From NCBI RefSeq assembly GCF_030813515.1, contig NZ_JAUSUK010000002.1, positions 186,001 through 250,000 of the forward strand: a stretch of DNA of 64,000 bases. The letters run 5' to 3'. Made by a program: the position numbers and the translations under genes. This document shows, one piece after another, positions 1-7,877 of this stretch. This DNA comes from Rhodopseudomonas julia. GTDB lineage: Bacteria; Pseudomonadota; Alphaproteobacteria; Rhizobiales; Afifellaceae. The notes below the pieces were generated by a model, which was not told where the DNA came from, ran no database searches, and saw only the letters and a list, made by a program, of their open reading frames with translations. The stretch's first letter is position 1. Every line of letters starts with the position of its first letter.

Positions 1-1
1 G

Positions 2-673
2 ACCGATATCGACACCGACGAATCCTACTTCAGCGGGAATGAATCGACCTACACGTCGGACACGACCGTCGACGTCTCCAATGTCGGCAACGAATCGTTC
101 TCGTCGGACATCAGCTCGGACGTCTCCTCGACCAACACGTTCAACTACTCCGACGATGACGTGAACACGACAGGCAGCAACAACACTGCCAATGTCAGCG
201 TTACCGACAGCTTCAACGAGAAGATCGACAACGTCGGCAACTGGTCGGACACCGATATCCATACCAAGATGGAGCAGATCGGCGACGGTGACCTCGTCGA
301 TATCGATGGCCTTTGCGGCAATGTCGATGATCTTTTGTCGCTCGGTGGAGACGGCAACGTCTTCGCGCTCGACCAGGTCCAGACGATGATGGATAGCGAT
401 TTCATCGCCAATCCGACCGTCGCCAACAACGGTTATCTCGGCCAGTCCGCGTACAACGTCGATGGCGGTGCCGCAGACGCGACGTCTGGTGTCGGGAATG
501 TCGACGGTGCCAGCGATGTCGGCGGCAATGCCAATGCCGGCGCGGACGCGCTCGCGGACCTCAGCGGCTTCGACCAGAGCATCAGCATGGGCGGCAACAT
601 TCAGTACGCCAGCATGAATCTCGATGTGGTCGGCGGCAGCGCGGATTCCGACATCATGGGCGACGACACCTGA
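2..673 (+). CDS. Acidic Asp/Asn/Ser-rich secreted protein, 5' truncated by window edge (putative type I secretion substrate)
   Basis: The frame is open from base 2 to the TGA at 671-673 (223 residues seen), so the true start lies upstream of the window. The product is very rich in Asp, Asn, Ser, Gly and Thr and almost free of Lys and Arg. It carries repeated short motifs such as DNVGN, SNVGN and YSDDDVNTT. It aligns by eye with the next gene over its whole length: both share DLVDIDGL/DLVDLDGL, a GG-GNV segment, a DVGGNANAGAD-like stretch and a C-terminal end of the form VVGGS-D-DI-GDD. No GGxGxD RTX nonapeptides or cysteine pairs were seen. It lies in front of type I secretion transporter genes, so export by that system is inferred. 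Family not recognised; function unknown. Confidence 0.7.
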   Translation, partial: TDIDTDESYFSGNESTYTSDTTVDVSNVGNESFSSDISSDVSSTNTFNYSDDDVNTTGSNNTANVSVTDSFNEKIDNVGNWSDTDIHTKMEQIGDGDLVDIDGLCGNVDDLLSLGGDGNVFALDQVQTMMDSDFIANPTVANNGYLGQSAYNVDGGAADATSGVGNVDGASDVGGNANAGADALADLSGFDQSISMGGNIQYASMNLDVVGGSADSDIMGDDT

Positions 674-786
674 CCGCATGCTCACGGCTTCGGCCGGACA
701 CGCATTCTTTCAACATGCGCTTGCGGGCATTGCCCTGAACGCTCCGGCTTTGCCTGTGCGAGCGACGACTTTCAAAGGAATACGCT

Positions 787-1731
787 ATGTTTAACTTCAA
801 TCCGGCTCCTCCGGCGGCCGAAGAAAACAACACCGGCAGCACCAGCGCCGGCGTTGTGGGTGCCTTCCAGGACAGCAACAACAATTTCGTCGACGGCTCC
901 GAGAGCAATCTGAGCTCCTCGTTTATGAGCGGCAACGATCTGTCGGATGACGACAACCAGGACATCGACGATCAGGACGTGGTCGACATCGACGACAACG
1001 ATGCTGGTGACGACATCGACGTGGCGGTGGTCGATTCCCTCAACACCTCCTCGTTCTCGGTGGACAAGGACGTGTCGGTCGGCAGCGACAACACCAATAC
1101 GGTGTCGAAAACGGTCGATATCGATGTGGAGGATTCAGGAAATTCTTCGGTCAATATCGAGAAGTCCCTGGACTACACGGAAGAGAACACGATCAATTGG
1201 TCGGACGACGATGTGAACACGACGAACAGCGGGAACACGCTCAACGTCAGCATCGACGATGTCGGCAACAAGACGCTGACCGATTCCTTCAATGCGAGCT
1301 CGCATACCGAAACCTTCAACGAGTACTGCATTGACGACAGCGATCTGGTCGACCTCGACGGTCTCCAGGGCCGCATCGACGACATTCTGAGCGTCGGCGG
1401 AAGCGGCAACGTCCTCAGCGGTCTGCAGGATCAGCTCCTCACCGACAACGATCTGGTGATGAGCCCGTCCGTGTCAAATGGCCATTGGGCTTCCGTCAGC
1501 CAGGATGCCGGTTGCATCGACGGCGGCTTGGCCGATTCCGACGCAACCGTCGGAAATGTCGGCGGCGACAGCGATGTCGGAGCAAATGCGACGGCCTCTG
1601 CGGATGCTTCGGCCAATCTCTCTGCGTTCGGCCAGACGATCGAGACCGGCCTCAACACGCAGTATGCCCGCATCGATACGAGCGTCGTGGGCGGTTCCGA
1701 CGACGGCGATATCTCGGGCGACGACGCCTGA
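787..1731 (+). CDS. Acidic Asp/Asn/Ser-rich protein, paralog of the preceding gene (putative type I secretion substrate)
   Basis: This is a complete 314-aa frame. ATG at 787 is preceded by AAAGGAAT, a reasonable ribosome site. About one residue in six is Asp (54 of 314 by count); Lys and Arg are very rare. The N-terminus (MFNFNPAPPAAEENN) has no signal peptide, as expected for a type I substrate with a C-terminal export signal. The C-terminal half closely matches the previous gene, and both end in a short acidic tail (SGDDA here, MGDDT there). The N-terminal half has runs such as DDDNQDIDDQDVVDIDDND. Two cysteines are present (YCIDD and AGCID). The codon pattern is GC-rich like its neighbours. 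An extracellular fibre, adhesin or calcium-binding polymer is possible, but nothing in the sequence fixes the role. Confidence 0.75.
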   Translation: MFNFNPAPPAAEENNTGSTSAGVVGAFQDSNNNFVDGSESNLSSSFMSGNDLSDDDNQDIDDQDVVDIDDNDAGDDIDVAVVDSLNTSSFSVDKDVSVGSDNTNTVSKTVDIDVEDSGNSSVNIEKSLDYTEENTINWSDDDVNTTNSGNTLNVSIDDVGNKTLTDSFNASSHTETFNEYCIDDSDLVDLDGLQGRIDDILSVGGSGNVLSGLQDQLLTDNDLVMSPSVSNGHWASVSQDAGCIDGGLADSDATVGNVGGDSDVGANATASADASANLSAFGQTIETGLNTQYARIDTSVVGGSDDGDISGDDA

Positions 1732-1796
1732 GCAGCCGAGCCAGCTGATGGTGTTCGAAGGCTGAGGAGACTCGAACTTCGAGCAACACTGACACT

Positions 1797-1822
1797 GAGA
1801 GCCGCGCCATGTCGCGGCTCTC
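1797..1822 (+). terminator. Perfect 10-bp hairpin between substrate and repeat-protein genes
   Basis: GAGAGCCGCG (1797-1806) pairs perfectly with CGCGGCTCTC (1813-1822) around a CCATGT loop. Few T residues follow, so it may be a partial terminator or an mRNA-stabilising hairpin. Either would let the acidic proteins be made in excess over the downstream transporter. A smaller palindrome, CTCGAACTTCGAG, lies at 1771-1783. Confidence 0.5.
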
Positions 1823-1858
1823 TCTGCCTCAACTCGGTCAGAATCTCGGAGCCAGGCC

Positions 1859-3856
1859 GTGCGTGCCAATGCCGTCGCAGAAGCCATATCCAGATTCATG
1901 GGGTTCTTCGAGCCGGTCGAGGAGACCGCGAAGTTCCGCATCGCGCATCCAGATTTCGATTTCGAAAGCCGGCCTGTCGCGCTGACGCCGGATGCGCCGG
2001 GAACGCCGCCCAGCGTGGCCCCCGAAGATGGACTTGCGGGTGGGGGAGGCGTTTCGCTTCGCCTCGGCGGATATCCTTCCGTGTCGGTGGACCCCGCCGG
2101 ACATCACCCGGCGCCCATGCCGTCGGGAGGTGGGCATGAGCCCGTCTTTCTGAACGATAGCGGTGCGCTCCTCGTGCGCGCCGGCCAATCCGCCGGCGTC
2201 AGTGCGCCGGGCACTTTCATCGAGCCGGACGTGCGGGTGGTCTATGACGAGGCCGTCGGCTCGAGCTTCGGGGTTATCCGTCAGCACGGTCTGCTTCAGG
2301 ATGGCGACAAGCTCTCGCTGGTCGATGGGGTGGAGCCTGTCTCGCTCGTCCCCGATGCGGATGAGAACCTCCAGACGATGGTCGATGCCGCGCAGACATG
2401 GCGCGAGGAGCTCTGGCGCGCGGAAATACCCGGCGGGGACGCATCGCAGCAAATCTGGAACGGCGAGACCGGCGGGCTGCACAACCCCGCGGAGATCCGC
2501 CAAGCGCTTCTCACCTCGGCCCATCACGATCCGGAAAGCGCCGGGCCAGTGACTGGCCATGACGGCGCTTATGTGAACGGGCAGGCATCCCTCGATTACC
2601 CGAGGGCCAATGAGATTTTCGATCGGCTCGGTCTCGGTGAGGACGATGCGGACGAAGCCCCGAAGGATCCCCTCGATGCGGCGGTGACGGCGGAGATCGA
2701 CCTCGGCCACAACACCGTCGTCAACGAGGCGACGGTCCTGCAGGCCGACACCTTCGCCCGCACGACGATCGTCCTGGGCGATTATTACGAGACGAATGCG
2801 ATCAACCAGCTGACCGTGCATCTCGATCTCGACGAGCGGCCCGGCGGGGCCAGTTTCGATGGCGCCGGCAGCTCTTACACCGACGCCTACAACGTCGCCG
2901 TTTTCGATCGCAGCGAAGGTGTGACCCCAGGGCCCGCCGATCCCGCCAACTACTTCGTGCCTTACGACTACGAGGTGGATGTCATCCACGGCGACCTCGT
3001 CACCTCCCGCTTCATCGAGCAGATCCGTGTCGTCCTGGACAACGATCAGGTCGTTCTCACGTCGGTCAGCGAGGATACGGCGATCGAAACGGGCGGCAAC
3101 GTTTCATACAGCTCCGTCGATTTCACGGCTCTCCAGGATTTCTACGATGTCATCATCTTCGGAGGCAGCGTCTACGAAGGTAACTATATCGATCAGGTCA
3201 GTATCCTTCTCGACAATGATTACATCGCGCCCGAGGCGGCGGCCGGCGGCAGCGTCGCGAGCTCGGGAAATCTCCTTTATAACTTTGCATCCATCAACAA
3301 TATCGGCGGAACCGATTTTCGTCCGGTGTCGGAGGCGATGACGGATCTCGTCTCTGCCTTCAGTCGCGGCGAGGAGACCTTCGATCGTTCGCTCGGCGAG
3401 CCGCTCGACTTTCTCGGCAGCTCGCATCTGCGCATCCTCTACGTGACCGGCGACCGGGTCGAGCTCACCCATCTCAAGCAGACGACCATCCTCTCGGATG
3501 CGGATACCGTCGATTATGCGCGGAAGACGGCGGCGGAGCTTGTGACGAAATCCGGCCCGGACGCACCCTGGCATATCGAGACCGGTGGCAACGCCGTCGT
3601 CAATGCGGGTCAGATCATCGACTACGACACGGCCGGTTCGGTGCGCTTCCTCGGCGGCGACTACTACTCCGATTCCATTCTCGCGCAGGCTGATCTCGTT
3701 CCGAGAGGCAACATGTCCGTCTTCGACACGGCGACGCTTGCGCCGGAAGTGATCGCCTTCACGAGCACCGACATGGACGTGCCTGACGAGGAGGGCGGTT
3801 TTGCAATCCACTCATACGACCTGCCTGGCGATGGCCTGGCGAGCTTTTTCGGGTGA
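1859..3856 (+). CDS. 665-aa repeat-containing type I secretion-associated protein
   Basis: GTG at 1859 is preferred because GGAG sits about 7 bases upstream; ATG at 1898 lacks a ribosome site. The C-terminal 400 residues hold degenerate modules, seen near residues 282-325, 375-400, 410-456 and 574-615. These follow the pattern GGN/GHN-(V)-N-A-I, about 15 residues, then GG-D-YY or GG-S-VY, then N-I-Q-L-L-D-N-D. Examples are LGDYYETNAINQ, FGGSVYEGNYIDQ and LGGDYYSDSILAQ. The N-terminal 100 residues are Pro/Gly-rich with no signal peptide. Similar proteins lie beside type I secretion ATPases in other Rhizobiales (from memory) and are usually just called type I secretion proteins. It ends 3 bases before the ABC gene, so it is probably a second class of substrate or a secretion partner. 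Confidence 0.7.
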   Translation: MRANAVAEAISRFMGFFEPVEETAKFRIAHPDFDFESRPVALTPDAPGTPPSVAPEDGLAGGGGVSLRLGGYPSVSVDPAGHHPAPMPSGGGHEPVFLNDSGALLVRAGQSAGVSAPGTFIEPDVRVVYDEAVGSSFGVIRQHGLLQDGDKLSLVDGVEPVSLVPDADENLQTMVDAAQTWREELWRAEIPGGDASQQIWNGETGGLHNPAEIRQALLTSAHHDPESAGPVTGHDGAYVNGQASLDYPRANEIFDRLGLGEDDADEAPKDPLDAAVTAEIDLGHNTVVNEATVLQADTFARTTIVLGDYYETNAINQLTVHLDLDERPGGASFDGAGSSYTDAYNVAVFDRSEGVTPGPADPANYFVPYDYEVDVIHGDLVTSRFIEQIRVVLDNDQVVLTSVSEDTAIETGGNVSYSSVDFTALQDFYDVIIFGGSVYEGNYIDQVSILLDNDYIAPEAAAGGSVASSGNLLYNFASINNIGGTDFRPVSEAMTDLVSAFSRGEETFDRSLGEPLDFLGSSHLRILYVTGDRVELTHLKQTTILSDADTVDYARKTAAELVTKSGPDAPWHIETGGNAVVNAGQIIDYDTAGSVRFLGGDYYSDSILAQADLVPRGNMSVFDTATLAPEVIAFTSTDMDVPDEEGGFAIHSYDLPGDGLASFFG

Positions 3857-3859
3857 ACC

Positions 3860-6220
3860 ATGAAGTTGATGTCTACGGAAATGTCAGGTGGGGGCGGCAC
3901 CGGCGATCTCGGCGAGGATGCTTTGAGCGAGCGCAAGCGCGCGTCTGTGCAACAGCCGCGGGCTGCGGCACCTGCCGCAACTGAGGCCACCCGAGCCCGC
4001 AGTCTTCAGATGACGCCCGAAGCCAAAGCGGCGATCGCGCGGATGGAGGAGGACATTTTTCGTGAGGTTGCGGTGGCCGCAAGGACGCCGCGGTTGAGCG
4101 GGCAGGCGAGAGAGCCCAGAGCTTCGTGGCGAGGTCTGCCGAGAGCGGTGCAGCTCGACGATTTTGCTCCGGCTTCCGCAGCCAAAGCCGGTCACCCATT
4201 TCCTCGCGAAGAGCCCAAGAAGGCTATGCCTTCATCAGTGCCGCGGTCGCAAGAAGGGGCAGACCGCAGCCGCGGAAAGCTCGACGAAGTCAGTCCGGCG
4301 AAGTTCCGGGAGCCGGAACCTGCAAAGGCGAAATCTCCGCCCTTTGCGCCTGTGATCGAGATCGAGAAGAACGACCGCACCGAGTTGCCCGTGCAAAAGG
4401 GAGGCGGCGGCAAGCCGCCGACGCCTTCGGGCAGCGGTGGGGGTGGCGGCGGCGGTTCAGATGGCCGGCCGAAGATGCAGGAGCGCGTCTCGCAGCCGAA
4501 TTTCCGCCAGGCGCTCGCGCTGACGGTCGCGAAAGTGAAGATGAACATGCTCGTCGTGTTCGTCTTTACGATTGCGATGAACGTTCTCGTTCTCGCCGTG
4601 CCGATCTATCTCTTCCAGATCGCCGACCGCGTTCTGACCAGCCGCTCAGTGGACACGCTCGTCATGCTGACGCTGATCACGGCGGGCGCGATCGTGGGGC
4701 AGGTGCTTCTCGACGTCTTTCGCCGCCGCATTCTGATGCGCACCGCCTCGGAGATCGAGACGCGGCTGAGTTCGCCGATCTTGAGCGCGGCCGCGCGGTC
4801 AGCGCTCGGGGGAAGCGGCCGCGATTATCAGGTGCTGGGGGATCTCCAGCATATCCGCAACTTCGTCACTGGCGGCACGCTTCTGGCGATGCTCGACGCG
4901 CCGCTTGCGCCGATCTTCATCCTGGCGGTTTTCCTCGTCCACCCACATCTCGGTTTCATCGTCTGCACGTCAATTCTGCTGTTGATGGTCGTTGCCTTCG
5001 TCAACCGCCAGATCACGGCCAAGCCTTTCGCCGAAGCCAATGCGCATCTGACGATGGCCAACCTCAATCTGGAATCTCTGTCGCGCAATTCTCAGATCAT
5101 CAATGCGCTCGGTATGATCCCTGAGGCCGTGCGCATGTGGGGGCGTGCCAACGCCAACTCGCTCCGCCACCAGGTAACCGCGCAGGATCGCAACGTCTTC
5201 TTCACCGGCGTGTCGAAGGGGGTTCGCCTCTTTGCCCAGATCGCCATGCTCGGCTGGGGCGCGCATCTCGCTCTCGACGGGCGGCTGACGGGCGGCATGG
5301 TGATTGCCTCCTCGATTATTGCGAGCCGCGCGCTCGCACCGGTCGAAGGCACGATCGAGGGATGGCGCACCTATATCCAGTCCCGCGCGGCCTATGACCG
5401 GATCGCCAACTTGCTGCGGACTTCACCGCTCAATGTGGAACGCCTCAGACTGCCGCAACCGACGGGCCGCCTCGACGTGGAGCGCGTGCTCTTCGTGCCG
5501 CCGCCCAACAAGCGGGTCATTCTGAACGGCGTCACCTTCAGCCTGGAGCCCGGTGAGACCCTGGCGATCATCGGGGATTCCGGCGCCGGCAAGTCGACTT
5601 TGGGCAAAATGCTGGTCGGATCGATCGTGCCGACGGCCGGAAGCGTGCGGCTCGATCTCATGGAACTGAAGAACTGGGATCCGCGGCAGCTCGGCGAGAA
5701 TATCGGCTATCTTCCGCAGGACATTCAGCTGTTTCCTGCCTCCATCAAGGCGAACATCGCTCGCATGCGCGAGGATGTGACCGACGAGATGATTTTCGAG
5801 GCCGCCTCCCTCGCCGGGGTGCACAAGCTGATTGCCTCGCTCCCGCAGGGCTATGAGACCATGATCGCAGGCGATGGCGCGCCGCTGTCCGGCGGCCAGA
5901 AGCAGCGCATCGGTCTGGCCCGCGCTTTCTTCGGAAATCCGCGCCTGGTCATCCTGGACGAGCCGAACTCCAATCTCGACACGGCCGGTGAGCAGGCTCT
6001 CGCTCAGGCAATCGAGAAGGCAAAGACGGTCGGCACGACCGTCATCGCAATTACCCAGCGCACGGCACTCCTGCGTTGCGTCGACAAGATCATGGTCATG
6101 AAGGACGGCACCGTGCAGGCGATCGGTGAGCGGCAGGCGATGCTTCAGGCGCTTGCCGGTCCCAAAAAGCCCGGGCCCGGGGGTGCGCCCGGCGGTGAGG
6201 CTAGGGGAGAACAGGCATGA
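3860..6220 (+). CDS. Type I secretion ABC permease/ATPase (PrtD-like) with long N-terminal extension
   Basis: This is a 786-aa inner-membrane exporter subunit. Residues 1-210 form a low-complexity, charged, Pro/Gly-rich extension ending in a glycine run (about 195-201), absent from typical 550-600-aa PrtD proteins. The ABC transmembrane region follows (about 215-500), then a nucleotide-binding domain. That domain has Walker A GDSGAGKST (K578), signature LSGGQKQR and Walker B VILDEPNSNLD (Glu701 present). The position normally held by the switch histidine reads AITQRTALL, so the H-loop residue is Gln733. It follows the repeat protein by 3 bases and overlaps the adaptor gene by ATGA, so it is translated as one operon. 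It should work with the adaptor and an outer-membrane TolC protein, which is not in this window. Confidence 0.9.
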   Translation: MKLMSTEMSGGGGTGDLGEDALSERKRASVQQPRAAAPAATEATRARSLQMTPEAKAAIARMEEDIFREVAVAARTPRLSGQAREPRASWRGLPRAVQLDDFAPASAAKAGHPFPREEPKKAMPSSVPRSQEGADRSRGKLDEVSPAKFREPEPAKAKSPPFAPVIEIEKNDRTELPVQKGGGGKPPTPSGSGGGGGGGSDGRPKMQERVSQPNFRQALALTVAKVKMNMLVVFVFTIAMNVLVLAVPIYLFQIADRVLTSRSVDTLVMLTLITAGAIVGQVLLDVFRRRILMRTASEIETRLSSPILSAAARSALGGSGRDYQVLGDLQHIRNFVTGGTLLAMLDAPLAPIFILAVFLVHPHLGFIVCTSILLLMVVAFVNRQITAKPFAEANAHLTMANLNLESLSRNSQIINALGMIPEAVRMWGRANANSLRHQVTAQDRNVFFTGVSKGVRLFAQIAMLGWGAHLALDGRLTGGMVIASSIIASRALAPVEGTIEGWRTYIQSRAAYDRIANLLRTSPLNVERLRLPQPTGRLDVERVLFVPPPNKRVILNGVTFSLEPGETLAIIGDSGAGKSTLGKMLVGSIVPTAGSVRLDLMELKNWDPRQLGENIGYLPQDIQLFPASIKANIARMREDVTDEMIFEAASLAGVHKLIASLPQGYETMIAGDGAPLSGGQKQRIGLARAFFGNPRLVILDEPNSNLDTAGEQALAQAIEKAKTVGTTVIAITQRTALLRCVDKIMVMKDGTVQAIGERQAMLQALAGPKKPGPGGAPGGEARGEQA

Positions 6221-7560
6221 GCAAGAAAGCTGGCGGAGACTACCTGCTGGAGGAATGGTATGCGCCCGTTCCTCGCTCAATCGCGTCGGCCTCTCTTGCC
6301 GGCGCCCTTGTGATCGGGCTCGCATTCGCCGGCTTCGGGGGCTGGGCCGCTACGGCACCGCTCGCCGCGGCGGTCGTGGCGAGCGGCACCTTCGTGTCCA
6401 CCGGCCAGAACAAGCTCGTGCAGCATCTCGAAGGCGGCATTATCCGGGAAATCCGGGCGCGAGAGGGTGATCGGGTCGATGCCGGCCAAACCTTGCTCGT
6501 GCTCGATTCGGTTGCTCCGCGTGCCAATGCACGGCGCCTGTCGATCCGGCTGGCGCGTCTGCAGGCGGCCAGCGACCGGCTCTCGGCACAGGCGGCCGGG
6601 CGTGAAGCCCTGATCTTCCGCGATGTGCGTTTGAACGATGCGGATAACGAGGAGATCCAACAGATCCAGGATATGCAAAGACGCTTGTTTGATGCCGCTC
6701 TGGCGCAGCTGAAGGGCAATGAGCACATCGTCGAAGGCAGCATCCAGGCGCTTCGCGAACGGCTGAAGGGCGTGGAAGCGCAAAAGGCCGCCGTTTCCGA
6801 GCAGCTGCGTCTCATTCTCAAGGAGCGCGAAGGCAAGGCGACGCTTCAGCAGAAAGGGCTGCTGCCGCTGAGCCGTCTGTTCGAGATGGACCGGGTGATT
6901 GCCGAAGCGCGGGGTATGGTCGGCAAACTCGAGGGGGATGAAGGCGACCTCAAAAGCCAGATCGCCCGCCATCAGGCGGAGATTGCCCAGCTCCGCCAGG
7001 AAACGCGGCAGCGGGCGGGCGACGAGTTGCAGACCGTCAACAGCGATCTCGACGATATCCGCGAACAGCTGGCCGCGGCTTCGGACGTGCTCGGTCGCGT
7101 TGAGATCCGCTCGCCGGTTGCCGGCATCATCGTCAAGTTCAACTACAATACGATCGGCGGCGTTATCGAAAGCGGCAAAGACATTCTGGAGATCCTGCCA
7201 GAGAACGAGGATCTCATCATCGAGGCGCCGGTGAAACCGTCCGACATTGACGATGTGGCGCTCGGGCAAGCAGCGACCGTCAACCTGACGAGCTTCAACC
7301 GCAGGACGACGCCGGCCTTCACCGGCACGGTGATCTATGTCTCCGCCGATACGATCCGCGGCAAAGATCGCGACAATCCTAAAGACGTCTATCTTGTTCG
7401 CGTTCTGCTTGACGACAAGCATCTGGCACAGGCGCAGGAGCTGCACATCACGCCGGGCATGCCGGCCGAGATCTTCATCGAGACGGCCTCGCGCACGTTC
7501 CTCGATTACATCACGAAGCCGGTGAGAGACAGTATGGGCCGCGCCTTTCGGGAAAGCTGA
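6217..7560 (+). CDS. HlyD-family type I secretion periplasmic adaptor
   Basis: This 447-aa protein starts at an ATG overlapping the transporter stop codon (ATGA). It has a short cytoplasmic N-terminus and one membrane segment (about residues 22-47, rich in Ala, Gly, Leu and Phe). A biotinyl-lipoyl-like half motif follows (VQHLEGGIIREIRAREGDRV). A long alpha-helical coiled coil runs from about 100 to 285. The second lipoyl half (RSPVAGIIVKFNYNTIGGVI) and a beta-barrel end the protein. Length and order match HlyD/PrtE adaptors. It bridges the inner-membrane ABC exporter to an outer-membrane channel. It is the last gene of the secretion operon and is followed by a strong hairpin. Confidence 0.92.
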   Translation: MSKKAGGDYLLEEWYAPVPRSIASASLAGALVIGLAFAGFGGWAATAPLAAAVVASGTFVSTGQNKLVQHLEGGIIREIRAREGDRVDAGQTLLVLDSVAPRANARRLSIRLARLQAASDRLSAQAAGREALIFRDVRLNDADNEEIQQIQDMQRRLFDAALAQLKGNEHIVEGSIQALRERLKGVEAQKAAVSEQLRLILKEREGKATLQQKGLLPLSRLFEMDRVIAEARGMVGKLEGDEGDLKSQIARHQAEIAQLRQETRQRAGDELQTVNSDLDDIREQLAAASDVLGRVEIRSPVAGIIVKFNYNTIGGVIESGKDILEILPENEDLIIEAPVKPSDIDDVALGQAATVNLTSFNRRTTPAFTGTVIYVSADTIRGKDRDNPKDVYLVRVLLDDKHLAQAQELHITPGMPAEIFIETASRTFLDYITKPVRDSMGRAFRES

Positions 7561-7675
7561 GCCCCGGAGAGCCGAGCCGCCGCCGGAGGGGCTGAGCCGG
7601 CGGTCCCCTTCGCATTGCGTCGTCTCAGGGGGATCCGGCGCGTGCGTGTTGGGATGATGGCTGGCAGGAGGGGGT

Positions 7676-7705
7676 GTCCTCCCGGCGGTTTGCCGCCGGG
7701 AGGAC
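7676..7705. terminator. Bidirectional terminator between secretion operon and cyd operon
   Basis: A perfect 13-bp stem (GTCCTCCCGGCGG at 7676-7688 with its complement at 7693-7705) closes a TTTG loop between two convergent operons. T tracts are weak on both sides, but the position and stem strength fit shared termination. Confidence 0.75.
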
Positions 7706-7711
7706 TCGATT

Positions 7712-7858
7712 TCAGGCCGTCGGTTGTTCGGTGGCCGGCTTTTGAGGCGAACGCGCCTCGTGGCGCTCATCATCCTCCATGAGTTCGAACCACATGGCGT
7801 TGAGGACGGCAAAGGCGGCTGCCAGCGGCAGGCCGAGAAGCCAGGCGAAATACCACAT
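7712..7858 (-). CDS. cydX: Cytochrome bd oxidase small subunit CydX
   Basis: This small gene encodes 48 residues beginning MWYFAWLLGLPLAAAF, with a single membrane helix followed by a charged tail (ELMEDDERHEARS). That is the classic CydX/YbgT pattern: an aromatic N-terminus, one helix, then a short acidic-basic tail. It is the last gene on the strand, 19 bases after cydB, with a strong AGGAGG-like site just before the ATG. CydX stabilises the haem-containing CydAB complex in the inner membrane. The tail is somewhat longer than in E. coli (37 residues). Confidence 0.9.
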   Translation of the reverse strand: MWYFAWLLGLPLAAAFAVLNAMWFELMEDDERHEARSPQKPATEQPTA

Positions 7859-7877
7859 CTCAATCTCCTCCTGTCGC

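Noticed and set aside
2-1731. RTX calcium-binding repeats in the acidic proteins
   Set aside because: The frames are Asp/Gly-rich but no GGxGxDxUx nonapeptide repeats are present.
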